The notes under the pieces were generated by a model. The model was not told the DNA's origin, ran no database searches, and saw nothing but the letters and a program-made list of their open reading frames with translations. From Halorussus salinus (GTDB taxonomy: Archaea > Halobacteriota > Halobacteria > Halobacteriales > Haladaptataceae), in the NCBI RefSeq assembly GCF_004765815.2, contig NZ_ML974127.1, positions 1 through 64,000 of the forward strand: a DNA stretch of 64,000 nt, read 5' to 3'. Numbering within the stretch: position 1 is the first letter of the stretch; every line of letters starts with the position of its first letter. Positions 54,253-63,489 of the stretch are shown piece after piece. The position numbers were made by a program, and so were the translations under genes.

Positions 54253-55596
54253 TCAATCCTTTCGCCCCGGCGCGGACTCGTCAGACGAAGCGTCCGGCGA
54301 GACGGCCGCCGACCGGCCGGAGGTTGCCTCGTCCCGCAGGTCGCCGGGGATGCGGTCGTTTCCTAACACGTCCTCGCAGGTCTCGCGGGCGCGAATCGAC
54401 TCGACCTCACCGGATTCGCGCACCAGCACGACCGGGGGTTTCGGTTCGGCGTTGGTGTGACTCGCGCTCCCGAGCGAGTACGCGCCGATTCGGTCCACCG
54501 CGAGTACGTCGCCGCGGTCGAGTTCCGGCAGGGTCACGTCCTCCTGAATCACGTCGCCGGTGTAACAGAGCGGTCCGGCGACGTGGTACGATTCGGTGGC
54601 GTCGCCCTCCGAGAGCGCGTAAATCGGGTAGGGCCAGTACGAGGAGACCGCGTTCGTTCCGGCGTCCAGCACGGCGAAGGCGGCGTGGGGCGTCTCCTTC
54701 ACGACGCCGACCGACGCGAGGAGCGTCCCCGCGTTGCCGACGAGGCGGCGCCCCGGTTCGACGCAGAGGGTCGGTTCCGCGAGATCGTGGTCGGCCGCCG
54801 CGCTCCGCACCGCGTCGGCCATGCTCGCCACGATGGTCTCGGTGTCGGGAACCTCCTCGTCGTAGGGGACAGGGAAGCCCCCGCCGAGGTCCAACACGTC
54901 GATTTCGACGCCGGTCTCGTCGCGCACGTCGGCGGCGAACGAGAGCATCTCGCGGGCCGCGACCTCGTAGGGTTCGACGCCGCGAATCTGGCTCCCGACG
55001 TGCAACTGGACGCCGACGAGTTCGACGCCCTCGGCCGCCGCGGCGTCTTTTGCGACCGACAGCGCCCGGCCCGACTCGATGTCCAGTCCGAACTTGCTCT
55101 CGCGGGTCGCGGTCGCCACCTCAGGGTGGGTCGGTACCTCCATCGCCGGATTCCCGCGAATCAGCACCTCGGCGGTGGCGTCGGTCCGCGCGGTCGCTTC
55201 CCGAATCTTCGCCAACTCCTGTTCGTTGTCCACGAGGAACCGCTCGACGCCGAGGTCCAGCGCGCGCTCCACGTCCTCGACGGGCCGGTTCATCCCGGTC
55301 AGAAGCACGTCCTCGGGGTCGAATCCGGCGGCCTGCGTCGCCGAGAGTTCACAGCGTGCGTAGGCCTCGGCGTGACAGCCCTCGTCACGGAGGACCGACA
55401 GGACGCCGAGGTTGTAGTTGGCCTTGACCGCGAAGTGAACCGTCGAGTCGGGGTAGTGGTCGTCTAACGCCGACCGGACCTCCCGGTAGTTGCGCCGCAG
55501 GTCCTCCTCGAAGAAGGCGTACAGTGGCGTGTCGAACTCCTCGAAGAGCGCGTCTCGGTGGTCCAGCAGTCGGGCTTTGCGTGCCGCTAAGTCCAT
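54253..55596 (-). CDS. Fold-III PLP decarboxylase, diaminopimelate-decarboxylase-like
   Basis: 447 residues. The PLP Lys is in VHFAVKANYNLGVL (about 59). HVGSQIRGVEP, DLGGGFPVPYDEE and EPGRRLVGNAGTLL form the phosphate-binding and substrate sites, and the second-subunit Cys-x-x-x-Asp is GPLCYTGDVIQ (about 343) rather than the usual CESGD. It therefore fits the DAP/ornithine decarboxylase family but with altered specificity residues, so the substrate is uncertain. An acidic tail of about 45 residues follows the fold. Neighbours suggest amino-acid or peptide use rather than lysine synthesis. Confidence 0.85.
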   Translation of the reverse strand: MDLAARKARLLDHRDALFEEFDTPLYAFFEEDLRRNYREVRSALDDHYPDSTVHFAVKANYNLGVLSVLRDEGCHAEAYARCELSATQAAGFDPEDVLLTGMNRPVEDVERALDLGVERFLVDNEQELAKIREATARTDATAEVLIRGNPAMEVPTHPEVATATRESKFGLDIESGRALSVAKDAAAAEGVELVGVQLHVGSQIRGVEPYEVAAREMLSFAADVRDETGVEIDVLDLGGGFPVPYDEEVPDTETIVASMADAVRSAAADHDLAEPTLCVEPGRRLVGNAGTLLASVGVVKETPHAAFAVLDAGTNAVSSYWPYPIYALSEGDATESYHVAGPLCYTGDVIQEDVTLPELDRGDVLAVDRIGAYSLGSASHTNAEPKPPVVLVRESGEVESIRARETCEDVLGNDRIPGDLRDEATSGRSAAVSPDASSDESAPGRKD

Positions 55597-55736
55597 ACTC
55601 GGTGCAGGGGCAACGCCGACAAAAGGTATCGACCTAGTATGCGGGGTAGCCGAATTCCTCTCGGACCGTGTAGTCTCGAAGAACCGTAACGACGAACTCG
55701 TAGACCAGAAAGTCGAACGAGCAGTTCGAGACTAAC

Positions 55737-55868
55737 TTATTCGTCGTCCTCGTCTTCGTTAATCTCGGGACGAACATTCGGACCGTTCACGACTGTCTGA
55801 CCCTCTAACACTAAGTCGTCCTCGTCATCGCGTTCCTCGTTAGCGCTATCGGAGTGTAAGTGGGTCAT
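55737..55868 (-). CDS. Possible 43-residue acidic protein
   Basis: ATG 55868 to TAA 55737-55739 encodes a 43-residue protein starting MTHLHSDSANEERDDEDD, with a middle LVLEGQTVVNGPNVRP and an acidic end INEDEDDE. GGAG lies about 9 bases before the ATG, and TATAAAC-like and TATTTTAT-like boxes are upstream. Composition fits a haloarchaeal protein. An overlapping frame (ATG 55777, stop 55634) encodes 47 residues whose last 27 (SFDFLVYEFVVTVLRDY and onward) look protein-like with high GC3. The two may be one frameshifted gene. Confidence 0.45.
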   Translation of the reverse strand: MTHLHSDSANEERDDEDDLVLEGQTVVNGPNVRPEINEDEDDE

Positions 55869-56022
55869 ACGCTGTTTCTCCTGCTATCAGTTTGTTACCC
55901 TTCCGATAAAATACTTCGGAAGATAGTTTATAACGACGATATTTGGCCCCAAAGCTGATGCGTTCTAATCACTCCCCATGTGACCGAGGAGTTAACACCC
56001 CTGCTCTACGAGAGCTTTTCGC

Positions 56023-57102
56023 ATGGACGAACCCGCCGTCCGCTTCGCGGACCTCGAAACGCTGGTCGCGGCGCGCGGCCCGCCGGGCGCAGAGTACCCC
56101 GTCGCCGACGCCTTCGCCGAACTGGTCGAACCGCACGTCGATTCGGTGACGTACGACGAGATGGGTAACGTAATCGCCACGAGCGAGGGCGACCCCGACG
56201 CGCCCGAGATTTTGCTCGCGGCCCACACCGACGAACTCGCCATGCTCGTGGACGGCGTGACCGACGACGGCTTTCTGGAGTACACGATGCTCGGCGGTCA
56301 CTACAAGGGGAACTTCCCCGGCCAGCGCGTCCGGGTCGGTCCCGACGGCCTCCTCGGCGTCGTCGGCGCGAAGTCCCGCCACTACATGTCCGACGACGAG
56401 AAGGCGTCGCTGGCGGAGAATCTCGTCGTAGACGTGGGCGCGACGAGTCGCGCCGAGGTCGAGGAGTTGAACGTCGAACCCGGCGACCACGCGATGTGGG
56501 ACCGCGAGGTCGCCGACCTCGCCGGGGACCGCATCACGGGCCGGGCGCTCGACGACCGCCTCGCGCTGGCGGTCCTCCTCGGGGTCGCGCGCGCCGCCGA
56601 CACCGACGCCACGGTCCACTACGCCGCCACGGTGCAGGAGGAGGTCGGCCTCCGGGGCGCGCGGGCGACCGGGTTCTCGGTGGACCCCGACGTGGCCGTC
56701 GCGGTCGAAATCTTCCCGGCCGACGACTACCCCGCGGGCGGCGACGACGGGCCGGATGTCGAACTCGGCGCGGGGCCGGTCGTGGAGTTCGGCGACGGCA
56801 CCTCCGAGTACATGTTCGGGGGCGTGTTGGTCGATAGGCAGACGCGCTCGTGGCTCGAAAGTGCCGGGGAGTCGGCCGACGTGGCGCTCCAGCAGGCCGT
56901 GATGATAGGCGGGACCACCGACGCCACCGAGTTCCAGCAGGTCGCTGGCGGGCGACACGCCGGAGCCATCGCGGTCCCCTGTCGCTACACTCACTCGCCG
57001 GTCGAGACGGTCTCACTCGCCGACGCGAACGAGACGGCGGCAGTTCTCACGGAAGCACTGGCGACGGAGTTCCCGTCGCGCGAGGAGGTCCGGTGGGGAT
57101 GA
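56023..57102 (+). CDS. M42-family metallopeptidase (deblocking/glutamyl aminopeptidase type)
   Basis: 359 residues. The metal ligands of the family are visible: His in LLAAHTDELAML (about 70), Asp in TGRALDDRLALAV, the Glu pair in TVQEEVGLRGARATG, Asp/Glu in VAVEIFPADDY, and His in CRYTHSPVETVS (about 326). It is a cytoplasmic, oligomeric aminopeptidase family. The stop overlaps the next gene (ATGA, 57099-57102). It is probably part of peptide turnover. Confidence 0.9.
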   Translation: MDEPAVRFADLETLVAARGPPGAEYPVADAFAELVEPHVDSVTYDEMGNVIATSEGDPDAPEILLAAHTDELAMLVDGVTDDGFLEYTMLGGHYKGNFPGQRVRVGPDGLLGVVGAKSRHYMSDDEKASLAENLVVDVGATSRAEVEELNVEPGDHAMWDREVADLAGDRITGRALDDRLALAVLLGVARAADTDATVHYAATVQEEVGLRGARATGFSVDPDVAVAVEIFPADDYPAGGDDGPDVELGAGPVVEFGDGTSEYMFGGVLVDRQTRSWLESAGESADVALQQAVMIGGTTDATEFQQVAGGRHAGAIAVPCRYTHSPVETVSLADANETAAVLTEALATEFPSREEVRWG

Positions 57103-58001
57103 GACCCGACACGCCCGCACTCGAAACCCGCGACGAACTCGCGGAGTACGTCGAGTCCTACGCCGACCGCATCGACGGGCGACTCGGCGTCTTTCTGGGA
57201 TTCCCCCGCGGTCCCGACGAGTTCGACGCGGTGGTCGAGCGGAACGCAGCGACCGCCTTCGCCGCCGCGAGCGTCATCAAACTGCCACTCCTCTACGCGC
57301 TCTACGACGAGTACGACGGCCGACTCGCGGAGTTGGGCGAGCGACGCGAGATTGCGCCCCGGAACCGCGTCGCGGGGAGCGGTCTCTACCACCTGCTCGA
57401 CTCGCCCGACCCCTCGGTCGAGGACCTCGCTCGGGCGATGATAGCCATCAGCGACAACGCCGCGACGAACGAACTTATCGACCTCCTCGGGATGGAGCGT
57501 ATCGAGGAGACCGCCGCCGACCTCGGGATGGCCCGGACCCGCCTGCGCCGGAAGATGATGGCGACGGTCGGCGACAACGACCTCGAACTGAGCGACGACT
57601 GGCCCGAGGGCGAACCCGCCAACGCGACCGCGCCCGCCGACTGCGCGCGCCTGTTCGCCGACCTGATTCACCGGGCGACGCTCTCGGAGGCGGCCTACGA
57701 CCGACTGGCGGTCCCGCTCCGCGAGCAGAAACACGCGATGCTGTTCCCGCGCTATTTCCCGATGGATGTCGAGTGCGTCCACAAGACCGGACAACTCCCG
57801 AGCGCCGCGCTCGACGCCGGGTACGTCGAACCGCCGGGGAAGGCGGGCGACGCGTCGGAGTCGGTCACTCCCGACCCCGACGACCCGCCCCTCGTGTTCG
57901 CGGTGTTCGCCGACGACCTCGACACCGGCACCGACGGGACCGACGCCATCGCCGAAATCGGTGACGCGGCGTTCTCGTGGCTGTCGAGTCGGTCGGCGTG
58001 A
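57099..58001 (+). CDS. Class A beta-lactamase-fold serine hydrolase
   Basis: 300 residues from ATG 57099. The class A motifs appear in order: SxxK in AAASVIKLPLLYAL (about 62), SDN in AISDNAATNELIDLL (about 125), a TAPADCARLFADLI omega-loop-like block, and KTG in CVHKTGQLPSAA (about 230). No signal peptide is present, so it acts in the cytoplasm. Haloarchaea have no murein target, so the substrate is probably a peptide or ester. It overlaps the M42 peptidase by 4 bases, which suggests joint action on peptides. Confidence 0.85.
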   Translation: MRPDTPALETRDELAEYVESYADRIDGRLGVFLGFPRGPDEFDAVVERNAATAFAAASVIKLPLLYALYDEYDGRLAELGERREIAPRNRVAGSGLYHLLDSPDPSVEDLARAMIAISDNAATNELIDLLGMERIEETAADLGMARTRLRRKMMATVGDNDLELSDDWPEGEPANATAPADCARLFADLIHRATLSEAAYDRLAVPLREQKHAMLFPRYFPMDVECVHKTGQLPSAALDAGYVEPPGKAGDASESVTPDPDDPPLVFAVFADDLDTGTDGTDAIAEIGDAAFSWLSSRSA

Positions 58002-58030
58002 GAGCGAAAGAGAGTCTCGATGACTCCGAC

Positions 58031-58852
58031 TCAACGCGCAAGTTCCGAGGTCCGGAATCGAAGATAGCCGAGCGTAATCGGACCGAGGAGCCACAAAAGC
58101 AGGACGATTATCATGAACCACTCCTGTAAGAAGAACGGTCTCGTTTCACTTCCGCCGGAGATGAGTCCGTTGCTGGCGAACGCGTACGCCGTCGTGGGAC
58201 TGAGACGGAAGACGAAGTCGTACAGTTGCGGCATGGCGCTGAGGCCGAACATCGACTCGACGATTTGGGCCGCGAGTTTTCTCGGCTGGAGGAGGATTAT
58301 CCACCCGAGGACGAAGAACAGGTACGCACCGAGCGCACTCGCGAGCGAGCGACCTCGACTCCCGGTGAGCGCCGAGATACCGATGCCGATAGCAGTCCAG
58401 ACGGCGGCGAAGTACAGCGTCAGGGCCGTTACGGCCACGTAGGTCGCGACTGGCACGCTTCCGAACTTCACTAGCAGGAGGACGCCGCCGATAGCGAACG
58501 CGGCCCCGAACCCGAGTGCCGTCACTGCCGTTCGACCGACGAACTTCCCGACGATGGCTTCGAGTCGCGTGTTGGGGAGTCCGAGGAGAAACGTCGCGCT
58601 CCCGGACTCCAGTTCGCCAGTAACTGCGTCGTAACTCGTGACGAGTACCGCGATGGGAAACAGGAGTGTGCCGAGGGTGACGAGACTTGAGAGGGCGGCT
58701 TCGAGGGGAGTCAAGTCCGCCTGTTGTGGACTCCCGGACTGCGTCAGAATCGGGACGGCGAGGACGAGCGACACGACTCCGAACAGCGTCCACAACGTCT
58801 TCGAGCGTCGAACGTCGCGGAACTCTTTTCGAGCGATGACACTCCAGTTCAT
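58031..58852 (-). CDS. ABC-2 type exporter, permease
   Basis: 273 residues with about six membrane segments. The N-terminus IARKEFRDVRRSKTLWTLFG matches the permease at 5272-6153. ELESGSATFLLGLPNTRLEAI is the coupling loop. Its start overlaps the ATPase stop (58849-58852). Confidence 0.92.
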   Translation of the reverse strand: MNWSVIARKEFRDVRRSKTLWTLFGVVSLVLAVPILTQSGSPQQADLTPLEAALSSLVTLGTLLFPIAVLVTSYDAVTGELESGSATFLLGLPNTRLEAIVGKFVGRTAVTALGFGAAFAIGGVLLLVKFGSVPVATYVAVTALTLYFAAVWTAIGIGISALTGSRGRSLASALGAYLFFVLGWIILLQPRKLAAQIVESMFGLSAMPQLYDFVFRLSPTTAYAFASNGLISGGSETRPFFLQEWFMIIVLLLWLLGPITLGYLRFRTSELAR

Positions 58853-59796
58853 GCGGTCACCTCCGCGGCCATTCCGCCGTCGCTCTCGGCCGTTTCGTCG
58901 TCGGTGTACGTCTCGAACATCTCTTCGAGGGACGCCTGCTCGGCGATGATGTCGGTCACTCCCACTCGGTCGTGCAGGTACGCGACCACGTCCGCCTTCA
59001 CCGTCGGATTCTCGCAGGTAACGCGGAGGGTCGATCCATCGACCTCGACGCTCTGGACGCCATCGACCGATTCGAGCGTCAAGTCGTCGGGTTTCGTCCG
59101 GACCGTCGCCTCGATGACGCAGTTGGAGAACACCTCCTCGCGGAGATTGTCTATCGTGTCCTGCGCGACGAGTCGTCCGTCGTTGAGAATTCCGACGCGG
59201 TCACAGACGGCTTCGACTTCCGCGAGGATGTGACTGGAGAAGAAAACCGCCGTCCCGTCGGCGGCCTCTTCGCGGATGAGTTCGCGCATCTCTCGCATTC
59301 CGGTCGGGTCCAACCCCGACGAGGGTTCGTCCAGAATCAGCAGGTCGGGGTCGCCGACGATAGCCATCCCCAGTCCGAGCCGTTGAGCCATTCCTTTCGA
59401 GTACTGGCTCACCGGGCGTTCGGCGTCCGCAGGGTCGAGTCCCACACGTTCCACGACGGTATCGACATCCATCTCGACGCCCTTACAGGACGCGGCGAAT
59501 TCGAGGTGTTCGCGTCCCGTCAACCTGTCGTACGGCGCAGCGTCTTCGGGTAGGATGCCGATACGCTCTCGAATCCGGTGAGACTCCTCGTGGGTATCGT
59601 GTCCAAAGACGTAGGCCTCGCCGTCGGTTGGATGAAGGAAATCGAGCAGGAGATTGATAGTCGTCGATTTCCCCGCCCCGTTGGGACCGAGAAAGCCGTA
59701 CACCTCCCCTTCTTCGACGACCAAGTCCAGCGTATCGACGGCGACGACCGACTCGCCGAACGTCTTGGTCAGGCCATCTGTTTGGATTACTGCCAT
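58849..59796 (-). CDS. ABC-2 type exporter, ATP-binding protein
   Basis: About 315 residues from MAVIQTDGLTKTFG; ATGs at 59823 and 59868 are in frame but look non-coding. Walker A GPNGAGKST, signature YSKGMAQR, Walker B LLILDEPSSGLD. A C-terminal acidic extension is as in its paralogue at 4349. The gap 59797-60085 upstream is AT-rich and contains TATCTATCAAAGATA, a nearly palindromic site. Confidence 0.92.
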   Translation of the reverse strand: MAVIQTDGLTKTFGESVVAVDTLDLVVEEGEVYGFLGPNGAGKSTTINLLLDFLHPTDGEAYVFGHDTHEESHRIRERIGILPEDAAPYDRLTGREHLEFAASCKGVEMDVDTVVERVGLDPADAERPVSQYSKGMAQRLGLGMAIVGDPDLLILDEPSSGLDPTGMREMRELIREEAADGTAVFFSSHILAEVEAVCDRVGILNDGRLVAQDTIDNLREEVFSNCVIEATVRTKPDDLTLESVDGVQSVEVDGSTLRVTCENPTVKADVVAYLHDRVGVTDIIAEQASLEEMFETYTDDETAESDGGMAAEVTA

Positions 59797-60085
59797 GTCA
59801 GGTGATGCGTAGATGTGGTTCATCAGCTTTTCTAACAAGACGACACGACTAGACCTGTCATTGAACACTATACTATAATTGTGAGGTAATATCTATCAAA
59901 GATAAATAATTTCACATTATGTGGGGCGCGGTTAACGTCGCTGACGTGACATGATACTCGTTACCACGTCTCGACAACCGATTTATAAGAAGCCGCGAAA
60001 CGAACGTGTACGCTCGAATCCCGACGGAAACGACCCGACGACAGACCCACAACTTTCAAACCGACCCCCTTCGTTTCGAAACCTC

Positions 60086-61627
60086 ATGGACCTCGCAGCC
60101 GACGACAGTATCACCGAGGGCGGTCTCCTCGGTCCGATGTTCAAGCTCGCGTGGCCCATCGTCGTCATCCAGCTGTTGCAGGTGACGTACAACATCGCCG
60201 ACACGTTCTGGCTCGGACGCCTGTCGGCCGATGCGGTGGGCGCGCTGAGCCTCGCGTTTCCGCTCATCTTCCTGCTCATCTCCATCGCGGGCGGGTTCAC
60301 GACCGCGGGGTCGATTCTGGTCGCCCAGTACACCGGTGCCGACAGCGAGGGGTCGGCCGGTGAAGTCGCGGGCCAAATCGTCTCGTTCGTCACGCTGTTG
60401 GCGCTCACCCTGAGCGTCATCGGGTACTTCGCCACCGAGCCGATGCTCGGCGCGCTCCCGAGTCAGGCCCAGACGACCGACCAAATCGTTCCGCTTGCCC
60501 GCGACTACATGGAGGTGTTCTTCCTCGGACTCCCCTTCCTGTTCGGCTTCTTCGTGTTCACGTCGCTGATGCGAGGCTACGGCGACACGAAGACCCCGAT
60601 GCGGGTGATGTTCGTCTCGGTCGCGCTCAACGTCGTGTTGGACCCGCTTCTCATCTTCGGCTACGGGCCGTTTCCCGCGCTGGAGATAGAGGGCGCGGCG
60701 CTGGCGACCATCATCTCCCGAGGAGTCGCCAGTGCGCTGGGCTTCTACGTCCTGTTCGTGGCGAAGGCCGGGCCGGACGTGTCGGTCGCCGACCTCGTGC
60801 CCGATTTGGGGTACATCTGGGACATCGTGCGCATCGGCGTTCCCTCGACCGTCGAGCAGTCGATGAGTGCGCTGGCGATGATAACGCTGACCGCGATGGT
60901 CGTCCAGTTCGCCCCGCCGGTCGTCTCGGCGTACGGACTGGGCAACCGACTCGCGTCGCTCGTCTTCCTGCCCGCGATGGGACTCGGCCGGGCGACCAAC
61001 ACGATGGTCGGCCAAAACCTCGGCGCGGGTAAGTCCGACCGGGCCGAGCGAGCGGTCTGGATTGCCGCCAAGGCGGGCGCTGGCGTGATGTTCGTCGTCG
61101 CCATCGTCGCCGCACTCGTCCCCGGACCCATCGTCTCGGTGTTCCTCGCGACCGGGAGCGAGGCCGCCCGCGAGACCGTCGCGTACGGCTCGACGTACCT
61201 CCGGGTTCGCTCGGTCGAGTTCGTCTTCATGGCGGTCTTGCAGGTCATGCTCGGGGCCTACCGCGGCGCGGGCAACACCAAGACCGCGATGGTGTTCTCG
61301 ATGGTCGCGCTCTGGCTCGGCCGCGTGCCGACGGTGTACTACCTCGCGTTCGTCGCGGGGTTCGGCGCGACGGGCATCTGGTTCGGGATGGCGCTCGGGA
61401 GCATCGTCGGCGGCATCGCGGCCGCGCTCTGGTTCACCCGCGGGACGTGGAAAGAGACAGTCATCGACGACGAGGAGACGGACTCTCCGGACGCCTCCGC
61501 GAGTACCGAAGCACCCGAGACGCCCGCCAGCGCCGAACCGCCCCGGTCCGCCGAGAACCCCGACGCGCCGACCCCCGATTCGCCCGATACGGACCTCTCG
61601 GAACCCTCCGCCTCGGAGGGGAAGTGA
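60086..61627 (+). CDS. MATE-family efflux transporter
   Basis: 513 residues from MDLAADDSITEGG, with 12 membrane segments. It is a close paralogue of the MATE gene at 36419, sharing ITEGGL, WPIVV-QLLQV and the GLGNRL and GAGKSDRA segments. It differs by a Pro/Ala/Glu/Ser-rich C-terminal tail of about 50 residues, which is probably cytoplasmic. It exports cationic drugs or metabolites by ion exchange. Confidence 0.93.
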   Translation: MDLAADDSITEGGLLGPMFKLAWPIVVIQLLQVTYNIADTFWLGRLSADAVGALSLAFPLIFLLISIAGGFTTAGSILVAQYTGADSEGSAGEVAGQIVSFVTLLALTLSVIGYFATEPMLGALPSQAQTTDQIVPLARDYMEVFFLGLPFLFGFFVFTSLMRGYGDTKTPMRVMFVSVALNVVLDPLLIFGYGPFPALEIEGAALATIISRGVASALGFYVLFVAKAGPDVSVADLVPDLGYIWDIVRIGVPSTVEQSMSALAMITLTAMVVQFAPPVVSAYGLGNRLASLVFLPAMGLGRATNTMVGQNLGAGKSDRAERAVWIAAKAGAGVMFVVAIVAALVPGPIVSVFLATGSEAARETVAYGSTYLRVRSVEFVFMAVLQVMLGAYRGAGNTKTAMVFSMVALWLGRVPTVYYLAFVAGFGATGIWFGMALGSIVGGIAAALWFTRGTWKETVIDDEETDSPDASASTEAPETPASAEPPRSAENPDAPTPDSPDTDLSEPSASEGK

Positions 61628-61653
61628 CCGACCTCGTTCCTCGACTCGACGCG

Positions 61654-62694
61654 CTACAACTCGACTTCCGTGCCGATTCCTCGCTCCGCGGCCTTCTCGA
61701 AGACGTACTCCGCGCTCGCGGCGTCCAGCACCGCGGTCCCGACGCTCTCGACCACCAGAATCTCGTCGTCGGTCTCGCGTCCGGCGCGCTCCTCGAAGAC
61801 CTCCGAGAGGGGAACGAAGTCGTCTTCGGCGAGGTCCGCGGCTATCGCGTCCCCGATTTCGGCGACCTCCTCGGGCACGTCCGCGAAGACCCGACTCGCG
61901 CGCTCGAACACCTCGGGAGCCAGTTCCTGCATCTCGGCAGTGTAGGCCCCGACCGCGACGACCAGCGCGCCGGGCGCGAGCGCGTCGGCCGGGAACACCG
62001 GTTCGGTCGCCGTCGTCGCCGTGACGACCACGTTCGCACCGGAGACGGCGGCTTCCGGACTCTCGGCGGTCTCGACGGAAACGTTTCTCTCCTCGAACTC
62101 CTCGCGGAGGTCGGCGGCGCAGGACTCCTTGGAGTCGCTGGGCGAGTAGACCTGGACGGACCGGAGGTCGGTCGCGGCCGCGATTGCGCGGGCCTGCCAG
62201 CGCGCCTGCGTGCCCGCGCCGACGAGCGCGAGCGCGAGACCGTCCGTCTCTTGGGGACCTGCGCCCGCGGCCAACTCGGCGGCCGCGAGTCCGCCGATAC
62301 ACCCCGTGCGGGCGTTGGTGATTCGGGTCCCTGCGAGGTAGCCCGCCGGAAGCCCGGTCTCGGCCTCGGTCAGCGCGATTTGGGCGTTGACCGTCGGGAG
62401 GCCGCGCTCGGCGTTGCCCTCGTGGACGCCGACGAGTTTCGTCGCGTAGAAGCGCGCGCCGTGGAGGTACGCGGGCATGACGAGGCCGGTTCCGGCGGGG
62501 TCGCCACCGTCGCTCGCGTCGTCCGCCGCGGTCGAATCTCGGCCGCCGAGACCGATGCCGACCGGGAAGTGCGGGCGGTCGGGGCGTTCGACCTCGTCGC
62601 GGCCCTGCTTGCGGAAAGCGTCGCGGACTACCGGCAGGAGGTCGGCGAGGTCGAGGCAGTCGGCCACGTCACCGTCGGAGCAAACTCTGACCAT
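61654..62694 (-). CDS. Ornithine cyclodeaminase/mu-crystallin-family dehydrogenase
   Basis: 346 residues. The NAD(P)-binding motif is LALVGAGTQARWQARAI (about 147). VMPAYLHGARFYATKLVGVHEGN at the N-terminus carries the substrate-binding Lys, and GANVVVTATTATEPVF follows. Members include ornithine cyclodeaminase and archaeal alanine dehydrogenase, which cannot be separated by eye. Convergent with the MATE gene. Confidence 0.88.
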   Translation of the reverse strand: MVRVCSDGDVADCLDLADLLPVVRDAFRKQGRDEVERPDRPHFPVGIGLGGRDSTAADDASDGGDPAGTGLVMPAYLHGARFYATKLVGVHEGNAERGLPTVNAQIALTEAETGLPAGYLAGTRITNARTGCIGGLAAAELAAGAGPQETDGLALALVGAGTQARWQARAIAAATDLRSVQVYSPSDSKESCAADLREEFEERNVSVETAESPEAAVSGANVVVTATTATEPVFPADALAPGALVVAVGAYTAEMQELAPEVFERASRVFADVPEEVAEIGDAIAADLAEDDFVPLSEVFEERAGRETDDEILVVESVGTAVLDAASAEYVFEKAAERGIGTEVEL

Positions 62695-62748
62695 GCCCGG
62701 CGCTTGGAGCGCGGGGGCGTTAGCGTTTCCCCCGGCGAACGCGGAGCC

Positions 62749-63060
62749 TCAGAACGATTCGTCGGTGTTCTCGCCCTCGTTTCCGGCACCGCGGTCGGAG
62801 TACCCCTCCCGACCCACCGCGTCGGCGCTGACCCGGTTGAGGATGGCCTGTTCGACCTCGTCGGCCGACTCGAAGGTCTCGTCGCCGCCCGTGACCATGA
62901 CCTCCTCGAAGCTCTCCTCGCCGTCCGGCAGGCCGATTTCGTGGTCGCCGAACCGGTCCATCAGCTCCTCGGCGTCCATCGGGTAGTCGGCGTCCCGCAG
63001 GTCGTCTTTCAGGTCGCCGAGTTCGAGCCCCATCTCGCGGCTGTCGTCGGTGTCGCTCAT
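62749..63060 (-). CDS. DUF5789-family acidic protein
   Basis: 103 residues from MSDTDDSREMGLE; the open frame upstream has non-haloarchaeal composition. The LKDDLRDADYPMDAEELMDRFGDHEIGLPDG segment (shown here in part) is the DUF5789 core, found in Halobacteria only, sometimes near DNA-related genes. Its function is unknown. Confidence 0.8.
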   Translation of the reverse strand: MSDTDDSREMGLELGDLKDDLRDADYPMDAEELMDRFGDHEIGLPDGEESFEEVMVTGGDETFESADEVEQAILNRVSADAVGREGYSDRGAGNEGENTDESF

Positions 63061-63237
63061 AGCGTGGCTACGCCGCGAACTCGAATAAGGCGTGTGGCCC
63101 CGAGGAGTTCCGTCGGGCCGAATCGCGCGACTCGGCACCGGTAGCCGCGTTCCGGGCCTCCTCGGCCGACCACGGTTCCGCGTACCGTCACAATCCTCGG
63201 GTCCGCGAATATTCACGGCCTACAGGATGCGCCGTGG

Positions 63238-63272
63238 CCGCGCTCGCACGCCGCGGTTCCGCGCGAGCGCGG
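63238..63272. other. 10-bp inverted repeat and GC-rich gap before the creatininase-like gene
   Basis: CCGCGCTCGC (63238-63247) and GCGAGCGCGG (63263-63272) form a hairpin in the 429-bp gap 63061-63489. To its right, 63285-63390 is rich in CGGT steps (GGTGCGGTGCCGGTGCGGG). Short frames there are not convincing genes. No TATA box is obvious for the creatininase gene. Confidence 0.45.
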
Positions 63273-63489
63273 ACGCACGCGGGGAGGTTCGGGGCGCGGT
63301 GCGGTGCCGGTGCGGGTCGATGCGGTACGGGCGGTTGCGGTCTTCATAGCAGTCGGCTTCGGGACGGTTCGCGGTGCTGTACGGTACAGTGGTGACGGCT
63401 CCCCATCCAACCCCCGAAAACCATCCGGTCCGGAATCCACCGCCGAGGAATCCACCGCCTACAAGTCCGCACGCGCCGACGCCACCGAC

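Noticed and set aside
63213-63455. Thr/Pro/Arg-rich frame before the creatininase-like gene
   Set aside because: It is a low-complexity product of the GC-rich CGGT-repeat stretch, with no coding signs.
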